NCBI GenBank assembly: GCA_021774205.1 | Contig: JAJFJI010000102.1 | Coordinates: forward strand, 1 to 5,390 | Length of the DNA stretch: 5,390 nucleotides | Origin: Nitrosomonas sp. | GTDB taxonomy: Bacteria > Pseudomonadota > Gammaproteobacteria > Burkholderiales > Nitrosomonadaceae | Direction of reading: 5' to 3' | In this document: positions 1 to 5,198 of the stretch, in pieces | How the letters are laid out: each line of letters opens with the position of its first letter | Position numbering within the stretch: the first letter of the stretch is position 1 | Notes under the pieces: generated by a model | Told to the model about the DNA's origin: nothing | Databases searched by the model: none | What the model saw: the letters and a program-made list of their open reading frames with translations, nothing else | Made by a program: the position numbers and the translations under genes

Positions 1-633
1 GGGCATACACCCGATAATCCAGCGGAGTTCGTTGCGCGCGCACTCAACGGCAAACTTATCCTTGACTCGGAAGTTGTCAGTAGGACGGTGCCTAATGTTT
101 TTTTTGAATGCATCAATTTTGTGCAAGCGGCCATCGCAGAAATTAAACCAGACATCGTGGTTATGATGGGGGAATTTGGCGGTCGTGCAACCATCACCGT
201 TGAGCGAATTGCTCAAAACTTGAATGATTCGACCAGGTACCAACTAGCCGACAATAAGGGTTGTGAGCTTCAAGACAAAGCGACGATACCGGATGGCCCT
301 GCGGCGTACTACGCTTCACTCCCGATCAGAGCTATGGTAAAGGCGATGCGAGACTCCGGCATACCTGCCGATATCTCGGATGCACCGGGCACGTTCTGCT
401 GTAACCATCTAATGTACGGGGTACTTCATTATGTTGCTTCAAGTGATCTGCCGATTCGCACAGGGTGGATCCATCTTCCTCATCTCCCCCATGTTGCGGC
501 ATTACCGGAAAATCTTGGAGCGCCCAGTATGTCTGTCGAAACATCAGCCAAGGGGGTCGAGATCGCGCTAAGGGCTGTTCTTGAGGCCCCGGAAGATATT
601 AGTGAGCCAATCCTGTCACGGCTGCAAATTTAG
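1..633 (+). CDS. pcp: Pyroglutamyl-peptidase I (peptidase C15), 5'-partial
   Basis: This cytosolic cysteine peptidase removes N-terminal pyroglutamate (5-oxoproline) from peptides. The frame is open from base 1 and begins GHTPDNPAEF, which matches the region just after the N-terminal FEPFGG-type motif, so about 13 residues lie before the window. The catalytic Glu is in ITVERIAQN (codon 202-204), the nucleophile is the second Cys of GTFCCNHLMYG (400-402), and the His is in GWIHLPHLP (472-474). The Cys-to-His spacing is 24 residues, as in the Bacillus enzyme (Cys144, His168); Glu-to-Cys is 66 here against 63 there. PDGPAAYYASLPIRA is also family-typical. The C-terminus is complete, ending ...LSRLQI. 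The GTG at 88 is internal and not the real start. It appears to be a housekeeping gene, GC-richer than the cassette downstream and separated from it by about 500 bases, so a functional link is unlikely. Confidence 0.95.
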   Translation, partial: GHTPDNPAEFVARALNGKLILDSEVVSRTVPNVFFECINFVQAAIAEIKPDIVVMMGEFGGRATITVERIAQNLNDSTRYQLADNKGCELQDKATIPDGPAAYYASLPIRAMVKAMRDSGIPADISDAPGTFCCNHLMYGVLHYVASSDLPIRTGWIHLPHLPHVAALPENLGAPSMSVETSAKGVEIALRAVLEAPEDISEPILSRLQI

Positions 634-726
634 TCCGAAAAAATAGGGCCATACTCGAATATAATCAATAGCATAGTTATTCTGGTCTGACTCTGCTAAT
701 AGATTTTCGGTACATTCAACCCTTAT

Positions 727-748
727 GGAAAAGTAAGTTTATTTTTCC
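727..748. repeat. Weak A/T-rich hairpin downstream of pcp
   Basis: GGAAAAGTA pairs with TATTTTTCC around a 4-base AGTT loop: nine pairs including one G-T, with only two G-C pairs. It lies about 95 bases after the pcp stop and has no following T run, so it is a poor terminator candidate. It could be a weak transcript-end structure or chance in A/T-rich sequence. Confidence 0.3.
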
Positions 749-935
749 TATGCCACTGCAATGAGGCAGCCAAGTACAGAGACTAAGCCAAATTAAGTAG
801 CCAGTGGAACGGCAATAACGCCAGAGACCAGTAGAATCGTGGCCAAAAAAGAAAGTCTGTTATGGTTAAGTGCTTATATAGAGAAGTATAGTAAGGATTA
901 ATGTAGTGATTTCTCTTAATCTACAATAAAAAAGA

Positions 936-964
936 GGATAGTGGCAATTGCTAGGTTACTATCC
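936..964. promoter_or_regulatory. Operator-like inverted repeat upstream of the operon
   Basis: GGATAGT (936-942) and ACTATCC (958-964) are perfect 7-base inverted arms. Between them is the 8-base palindrome GCAATTGC (944-951). The layout resembles a binding site for a dimeric regulator, but it lies about 185 bases before the oxygenase start, and the window has no regulator gene to pair with it. It could instead be a small hairpin of a repeat element. Confidence 0.3.
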
Positions 965-980
965 ATACATACAAAACATA

Positions 981-1037
981 AAAGGGGGCAGTAATAAATA
1001 GAAGCACGAATGATTCGCCGTTGCTACATGCCCCTTT
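981..1037. repeat. Imperfect inverted repeat, possible decayed repeat element
   Basis: AAAGGGGGCA (981-990) is the inverted counterpart of TGCCCCTTT (1029-1037) apart from one extra G. Inside it, AGCA (1003-1006) faces TGCT (1022-1025), and CGAAT (1007-1011) faces ATTCG (1013-1017). The nested arms could form a cruciform or a long hairpin. The left arm, GGGGGCAGTAATAAAT, loosely resembles the GGGGACAGTTTACTTAAT arm of the element after the operon, but the similarity is too weak to call them the same family. Confidence 0.3.
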
Positions 1038-1059
1038 GATCTGGACCCACTCATTCCTA

Positions 1060-1096
1060 TTGATTTCATAATACATATGAGAAAATAGTGTATAAA
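1060..1096 (+). promoter_or_regulatory. Possible promoter region of the three-gene operon
   Basis: TATAAA (1091-1096) is the best -10-like hexamer in the A/T-rich stretch before the oxygenase gene. No good -35 lies at standard distance: TTGATT (1060-1065) is 25 bases upstream, which is too far. The promoter may be weak, activator-dependent, or placed elsewhere in the intergenic region. Confidence 0.2.
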
Positions 1097-1136
1097 TTCG
1101 AGTGATTTTAGCATGGTGTTGATACTATCTTTTGGT

Positions 1137-1144
1137 GGAGGAAG
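1137..1144 (+). promoter_or_regulatory. Ribosome binding site that fixes the TTG start
   Basis: GGAGGAAG is a near-perfect Shine-Dalgarno sequence; its GGAGG ends six bases before the TTG at 1148. In the same frame there is a stop at 1109-1111, no ATG or GTG between that stop and 1148, and no further Met codon until residue 140. This makes TTG the only sensible start. Confidence 0.8.
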
Positions 1145-1147
1145 CTA

Positions 1148-2086
1148 TTGAGTAACGCAGCTGGCAAGTGGTTTGAGCGTACGACTATCCGTAACAACGA
1201 ACGGATAATCATTAGTGACTATGCCGATCAGGATGGCTTATATCACTATCCGAGAGGAAAGCTACCGATTACATTCCATCCTAAAGTAATCAAAAGAGGA
1301 AGTGAGGCGCTCCAGTTTTTATTAACTCAAGCTTGTTATCAATTCCTGGAAGAAATTGCCGGTATTGAAGAAAATATAGTTATCGATATTTCAGCAAAGC
1401 TGTTGGCACAAGGGGAATTATCCCGCAGTGATAGTCAGGGTTTGAGAACCGTTTGCATCGAAGAATACTACCATAGTTTTTTGGGGTGGGACTATTATGA
1501 GCAATTAATAGATATTACTGGCATCAAGCCGCTGTCATTCTCGGGTTCGAGTACTATTGATACTATGCATAGGATCAGTAACACCATCACGAATGCGAAA
1601 GTGCGAGATTTCTTTGAGATTAATGTATTGTGCTTGGTAGAAAATACAATTAGCAGTTCACTTCTGGAGTATGCCATTGATGAGGCGTGCCATGAGGCAT
1701 TTGTTGACATGAATAAGCTTCATTTAAAAGATGAAGGAAGACATGGTAAGTTTTTTCAAAAATTTTTACTAACGTCGTATCAGGCAACTAGTTTAGATAT
1801 TCAGGAGCAGGTAGCGTTGTTGTTGCCTAAGTTCATAAAGCAGTCTCTCGATGCGTATCAAGAAAAGCGAGATTACGCAAAGCTAGTTCTAACTCATCTT
1901 GAGTTTAGTGAGGAAGATATTTTAACGATTATCGAAGATACATTTCCTGATACAAAAGCAAAAATCAGCTTTTCTACACTCAATGTAGGTGCGGGGAAAA
2001 ATATGGCGTTACTTGAGCAATTCGATATTTTTAAGAAAGACAATATTATAGTGGCATTTCAGCAAGAAAATTTAGAGTTTTCTTGA
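1148..2086 (+). CDS. AurF/CmlI-family diiron oxygenase (putative amine N-oxygenase)
   Basis: A 312-residue protein of the AurF-type non-haem diiron family, whose studied members oxidise amines to hydroxylamines, nitroso or nitro groups (AurF on free p-aminobenzoate, CmlI on a carrier-bound arylamine). The ligand pattern is nearly complete: E106-Y-Y-H109, E165 in LVENTIS, then H192, E196 and H199 in LHLKDEGRHG. The H/E/H spacing (+4, +3) and the 27-residue E165-H192 gap equal those of AurF (E196, H223, E227, H230), including the third His typical of the family. The first Glu is probably E68 or E69. There is no signal peptide or membrane segment, so it should be cytosolic. It starts with TTG behind a strong ribosome binding site and heads the operon, 19 bases before the NRPS gene. 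The family call is strong; N-oxygenation rather than another oxidation, and the substrate, are inferred. Confidence 0.88.
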   Translation: MSNAAGKWFERTTIRNNERIIISDYADQDGLYHYPRGKLPITFHPKVIKRGSEALQFLLTQACYQFLEEIAGIEENIVIDISAKLLAQGELSRSDSQGLRTVCIEEYYHSFLGWDYYEQLIDITGIKPLSFSGSSTIDTMHRISNTITNAKVRDFFEINVLCLVENTISSSLLEYAIDEACHEAFVDMNKLHLKDEGRHGKFFQKFLLTSYQATSLDIQEQVALLLPKFIKQSLDAYQEKRDYAKLVLTHLEFSEEDILTIIEDTFPDTKAKISFSTLNVGAGKNMALLEQFDIFKKDNIIVAFQQENLEFS

Positions 2087-2105
2087 TCGGATAGGAATAG
2101 TTAGT

Positions 2106-3926
2106 ATGGCCGATGTAATAACAGGTAGTTTTTTAGATCGTTTAGATTTATCTGTATCGAGAAATAATGATAAAAATGCGCTGATTGATGTTCATGAAAC
2201 CTTAAGCTACCGTGAGCTCGATGAGCTCACTGACCTTTGTGCCGCTTACATTTTGAGCCTTTCGTTCGATAGAAAGCAAATTAACATTGTGCCTATAGTT
2301 GCTGCCAGAAATGTCAGGACTGTAGTTTGGATGATTGCCTGTGTGAAGGCAGACGTTGCCTTTTTAAATATTAATAGTGATTTCCCCGCCAGCTATATTG
2401 TTAAAACTATTAATTCTCTAAGGCCGCCACTATATATTGTTACTGACCAGGGTGTGGATAAAGCAATTTATCAGGTAGGGTGCAGTGCTTCAGTTGATGC
2501 TTATGCATTTTCCTTTGTTAACAAGGATGGTTCTAACATACGCTTTGAACATAGGGATCCGGAAAGGGCAATTTACGCCGTTTCAACCTCAGGGACTACC
2601 GGGGTGCCAAAAATCACATTGATTCCAGAGCGGGCATTTATGAATTACAGCCAAGCAATGGTCGAGATGCACGCGCTATCTAATGAATGTGGGGTTGCAT
2701 TGTGTCATCTTGCACCCAATTTTGATGTTTTTATTAAAGAATGCCTTATTCCATTGCAGCAAGGAATGACCATTCGATTATTGTCAAATGAAGAAAAGTA
2801 TAATCCACGATTTTTTTCCCATTTAGTGAATCAGCTTTCATCACATTGGTTAAGTATTACGTTCACTCTATTTCAAACGATTGGGCCTTTCTTGGAGGCC
2901 GATAAAATTAAGCACCTCATCTTTGTCGGTGAAGCATTGGGGAAGTTAAAGGAGTCCACTTTTCAGACGGCCGATAAAGTTTGGAATGAATATGGGCCGG
3001 CAGAATGTACTATCGGTTTTACTGCTCATCAGGTAACTTCGGAATTTAGAGGTTCTATAGGTACGGCAATAAAGAATAATGAGCTTATTATCCTTGATAA
3101 AAATCTAGATGTTGAGTTGAGTTACGGTGAAATCGGAGAGATTACTTTGTTGGGAAAGGGCGTTGGCCTAGGATATCTTAACTCTACAAATACTCAGTTT
3201 GAAGAAAGAACGATTAAGCGTATTAGTGGCGAAAATATAACCACCTATTGTTACCGTGCAAATGATTTGGGACATAAAGATAAAGCGGGATTAGTTTATT
3301 TTAATGGGCGGGCTGACCGTAAAGTCAAGGTCAGAGGTCAGTGGGTACATTTGCAAGAGTTAGAAAAATTAATTATAGAAAGTACCGTGATTGATGAGAT
3401 AAAAATATTTTACCATGAGGTATTTCCTGGTGAGCGATCATTGGTTAGTTATCTGAGAGTGGAAGATAAGAAACGGATTGAATCGATAGGAAATGAAGTG
3501 AGTGACTTCCTGGCACAACGTCATAATCGGTATGAGATTCCTGACTATTTTATTCCAGTGGATAATTATCCATATAGTATGAATGATAAGTTGGATGAAA
3601 AGCAGCTTATAGTTATGTGTGCTCAATATCTCGAAAGCAGTGGCACCAGGCAGGCGGTTGAACAAGATGAGCTTGACGGGAATGCTGCTGATTCTGAGCC
3701 TTCTCTAGATGGCTTGCTATTTAATCTTTGGAATAAAACATTGCAGCACAATAACTTTACTGTATCTGATTCGTTTTTTAATGTAGGTGGAAACTCGCTA
3801 TTAGGTTATAAGTTATTGTCTAGTTTACAAGAGCTTGGTTATGACGAGTTAACCGTTAAAGATATCCACGAAAAAGACACCATTGTTGCAATGGCCAGAT
3901 TTATCGAAGCTAAGGGCTGGGTTTAG
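2106..3926 (+). CDS. Stand-alone NRPS A-T protein (amino acid adenylation and carrier domains)
   Basis: A 606-residue single-module protein that should activate an amino acid as its adenylate and load it on its own carrier. Adenylation motifs appear in order: an A2-like segment (81-98), A3 STSGTTGVPK (160-169), A4 NFDVF (D207), A5 NEYGPAEC (294-301), A6 GEIGEITLLGKG (from 341), A7 YRANDLG (D387), A8 GRADRKVKVRG (401-411), and the A10 Lys in NDKLDE (K495). The carrier domain follows, with GGNSLL and phosphopantetheine Ser564. Oddities are I instead of G after the A3 Lys and QWVHLQELE after A8 where RIELGEIE is usual. By hand alignment to GrsA the specificity residues are D-V-K-T-I-V-E-I-G-K, which matches no code I remember. 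There is no condensation, reductase or thioesterase domain. Its ribosome binding site is AGGA at 2093-2096. Domain assignment is near certain; the substrate is unknown. Confidence 0.93.
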   Translation: MADVITGSFLDRLDLSVSRNNDKNALIDVHETLSYRELDELTDLCAAYILSLSFDRKQINIVPIVAARNVRTVVWMIACVKADVAFLNINSDFPASYIVKTINSLRPPLYIVTDQGVDKAIYQVGCSASVDAYAFSFVNKDGSNIRFEHRDPERAIYAVSTSGTTGVPKITLIPERAFMNYSQAMVEMHALSNECGVALCHLAPNFDVFIKECLIPLQQGMTIRLLSNEEKYNPRFFSHLVNQLSSHWLSITFTLFQTIGPFLEADKIKHLIFVGEALGKLKESTFQTADKVWNEYGPAECTIGFTAHQVTSEFRGSIGTAIKNNELIILDKNLDVELSYGEIGEITLLGKGVGLGYLNSTNTQFEERTIKRISGENITTYCYRANDLGHKDKAGLVYFNGRADRKVKVRGQWVHLQELEKLIIESTVIDEIKIFYHEVFPGERSLVSYLRVEDKKRIESIGNEVSDFLAQRHNRYEIPDYFIPVDNYPYSMNDKLDEKQLIVMCAQYLESSGTRQAVEQDELDGNAADSEPSLDGLLFNLWNKTLQHNNFTVSDSFFNVGGNSLLGYKLLSSLQELGYDELTVKDIHEKDTIVAMARFIEAKGWV

Positions 3927-3955
3927 GTAATAAGCACCCATATCACTGAAGGTAA

Positions 3956-4765
3956 ATGAGAATGTGGCATAAGATAATTGAAATGAAGGATTCTCAGTTA
4001 CCCAGCCAGCTTGAGGTCAACCAGTTAATGTCGGAAAACAATGTCGTTGTGCTGCGCGATTGCCAAATGACAGAAACACAATTGATTGAGTTTGCGGGAC
4101 GCTTGGGCGAGGTTTTGCAATACAAGGTTAACAGCTCGAATAAAATGTTTGGTGGTGGCCCTATTACCCATTTGAGAGGGGAGGCAAAGTCTGTCATGTC
4201 GCAAGGCCGCCACATGTTGCCATTGCACAACGATGGCGTTGTATTCAAGCAGAGAATCGATTACCTTTTACTTTATTGTGATTATCTGGGTGAAGAGTAT
4301 CCGGGGGGGGATACATTGATTTTCGATCAGAAGCAATCATTGTCGGAACTTAAACCAGAAACGCTAGAGACGCTTAAAAAGATAAAATTGGAATACTTTT
4401 TAGTTGATAAATCATTTCATGATTTGGTTGATAATAAAAACGAGTGGGTAGAAACGTTCCCTCTGATGGAAAATGATGACGGCAGTTTATTTTTGTCTAT
4501 TGAGCTGCCTTATCCCGATGGAATACCACCCGGTTGGAAAGTGCGCGTAAAAGACTGGCCGGAAGAAAAATCCAAACATTTCTTACACGAGTTGGCTGTT
4601 CATCTGGGACAAGAAAAATATCAACTGAGGCACCGGTGGCGTCAAAATGATTTGCTTATTATTAATAATCGAAAAACCCTGCATTCAAGAGATCCATTAC
4701 TAGAAAATGGAGAGCGTCATTTAATGCGGTGTCACATTAAGAAAAAGTTGGAGACTGTAAACTGA
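3956..4765 (+). CDS. TauD-like Fe(II)/2-oxoglutarate-dependent oxygenase
   Basis: A 269-residue cytosolic enzyme of the TauD/TfdA family, which couples 2-oxoglutarate decarboxylation to hydroxylation, desaturation or related C-H oxidation. The iron-binding HxD is H91-N-D93 in LPLHNDGVVF, the distal His is H243 in NNRKTLHSRD, and GGDT (117-120) carries the Thr that often contacts 2-oxoglutarate. R254 and R258 lie 11 and 15 residues after the distal His, the same offsets as TauD R266 (2-oxoglutarate) and R270 (taurine sulfonate). Because the carboxylate ligand is Asp rather than Gly or Ala, it is not a SyrB2-type halogenase. The start is uncertain: GAAGGT (3948-3953) lies only two bases from the ATG at 3956 but eight from the ATG at 3962, so Met3 is equally plausible. 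The gene follows the NRPS gene by 29 bases. Its catalytic-core codons include a run of eight Gs. The exact reaction is unknown; PvcB- and AmbC/AmbD-like oxidations on amino acid scaffolds are plausible analogies. Confidence 0.9.
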   Translation: MRMWHKIIEMKDSQLPSQLEVNQLMSENNVVVLRDCQMTETQLIEFAGRLGEVLQYKVNSSNKMFGGGPITHLRGEAKSVMSQGRHMLPLHNDGVVFKQRIDYLLLYCDYLGEEYPGGDTLIFDQKQSLSELKPETLETLKKIKLEYFLVDKSFHDLVDNKNEWVETFPLMENDDGSLFLSIELPYPDGIPPGWKVRVKDWPEEKSKHFLHELAVHLGQEKYQLRHRWRQNDLLIINNRKTLHSRDPLLENGERHLMRCHIKKKLETVN

Positions 4766-4846
4766 ATTCAGTAGCGATTAAAGAGACAGTTTACTTAATA
4801 GGTTGATGTTTGAGTGGGATAATTAAGTAAACTGTCCCCTGAATTC
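4763..4846. repeat. Palindromic REP/MITE-like element
   Basis: GACAGTTTACTTAAT (4785-4799) and ATTAAGTAAACTGTC (4822-4836) are perfect 15-base inverted arms around a 22-base loop. Outside them GAATTCA (4764-4770) and TGAATTC (4840-4846) form a second inverted pair, separated from the inner arms by 14 bases on the left and 3 on the right. Similar GGGGACAGTTTACTTAAT-type palindromes recur in gammaproteobacterial genomes, often near REP-associated Y1 transposases; this is from memory and was not searched. No T run follows on the + strand, so it is not a standard terminator, though it may stabilise the 3' end of the operon transcript. Confidence 0.65.
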
Positions 4847-4863
4847 CCGCATCGAAAACGAGT

Positions 4864-5004
4864 TTAAGGAGAAAAATTTCCACCGATTGCACAGGCAATC
4901 ATGACATGGTGGCAAGATAGGTCAGACCGTGGTTGGGAAAGCTCGTAGTGGTACAAGCCCATAAAGTGCGCAAAACTGATAGAGCCCCAGCCAGCGTATT
5001 CCAT
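4864..5004 (-). CDS. Very small ORF, unrecognised (doubtful)
   Basis: A 46-residue minus-strand reading frame beginning MEYAGWGSISFAHFMGLYHY and ending ...CAIGGNFSP. It is in the same frame as the ORF at 5026-5166 and is separated from it only by one TAA and a few codons, so the two may be pieces of one broken gene. No Shine-Dalgarno sequence precedes the ATG. I recognise no domain; chance is a realistic explanation. Confidence 0.15.
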   Translation of the reverse strand: MEYAGWGSISFAHFMGLYHYELSQPRSDLSCHHVMIACAIGGNFSP

Positions 5005-5025
5005 CAGGGACAGAGGTGATTTACC

Positions 5026-5166
5026 TTACATAAAATCCGGATGTATGGCTGCAATCTTTACCTTCTTAAAATCATCGATTGAAAGCTTGGCAACGGTGTC
5101 AGCTTGGCAAAGCTTGGCAACGGTGTCTACCATCGTATTTTGCAGGATGACAAGCCACAAATCCAT
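5026..5166 (-). CDS. Small unrecognised ORF with in-frame 9-residue duplication (doubtful or remnant)
   Basis: A 46-residue minus-strand frame, starting MDLWLVILQN and ending IAAIHPDFM. It contains DTVAKLCQA followed by DTVAKLS, the product of the 27-base tandem repeat, which keeps the frame. The tail (SIDDFKKVKIAAIHPDFM) reads like a genuine protein C-terminus. However, there is no ribosome binding site and an in-frame stop lies two codons upstream of the ATG, so it is more likely a gene remnant than an intact gene. No family is recognised. Confidence 0.25.
   Translation of the reverse strand: MDLWLVILQNTMVDTVAKLCQADTVAKLSIDDFKKVKIAAIHPDFM
5082..5127. repeat. 27-base-period tandem duplication
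   Basis: AAAGCTTGGCAACGGTGTC occurs exactly twice, at 5082-5100 and 5109-5127, with a period of 27 bases. A third partial copy of the core AGCTTGGCAA lies between them (5101-5110). The period is a multiple of three, so it preserves the minus-strand frame described at 5026-5166. Confidence 0.9.
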
Positions 5167-5198
5167 AGGTTAATATAGAAATCGGACGGGGATGTGGC

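Larger units (their letters stand above)
634..1147. other. Intergenic region between pcp and the oxygenase/NRPS operon
   Basis: About 510 bases with no credible gene on either strand; the small ORFs that start here are short and lack ribosome binding sites. It is A/T-rich and holds three inverted repeats (727-748, 936-964, 981-1037) and the probable promoter of the downstream operon. I see no strong rho-independent terminator for pcp. The mixture of palindromes with no gene is consistent with an insertion junction or a decayed repeat element, but no insertion-sequence end can be named. Confidence 0.6.

Noticed and set aside
332..544. Minus-strand ORF inside pcp
   Set aside because: It lies opposite a gene with all catalytic residues in place and reads as low-quality protein.
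88..633. GTG at 88 as the start of the pyroglutamyl peptidase
   Set aside because: The frame is open back to base 1 and the 29 upstream codons match the family N-terminal region, so the gene is cut by the window edge.
635..710. CCGAAAA / TTTTCGG pair after pcp as a terminator
   Set aside because: The arms are about 60 bases apart and short, which is too far for an intrinsic terminator and likely chance.
1495..1710. Minus-strand ORF inside the diiron oxygenase gene
   Set aside because: It shadows the ligand-bearing coding strand; no start signal or domain is seen.
3438..3665. Minus-strand ORF inside the NRPS gene, with a hydrophobic Ile-rich middle
   Set aside because: The apparent membrane segment arises from A/T-rich antisense of the adenylation C-terminal subdomain; there is no ribosome binding site.
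3994..4248. Two overlapping minus-strand ORFs inside the 2-oxoglutarate oxygenase gene
   Set aside because: Both lie antisense to the conserved HxD region and have no recognisable product.
3956..4765. Non-haem iron halogenase of the SyrB2 type on a carrier-bound amino acid
   Set aside because: The facial triad has Asp93 in HND; halogenases have Gly or Ala at that position.
4785..4836. Inverted repeat as a rho-independent terminator of the operon
   Set aside because: The stem is A/T-rich with a 22-base loop and is followed by CCCCTGAATTCCC rather than a T run; a repeat element explains it better.
4901..4948. Trp-rich 15-residue peptide MTWWQDRSDRGWESS as an attenuator leader
   Set aside because: The only Shine-Dalgarno-like AAGGAG is about 29 bases upstream, no attenuator hairpins follow, and no biosynthetic gene lies downstream.
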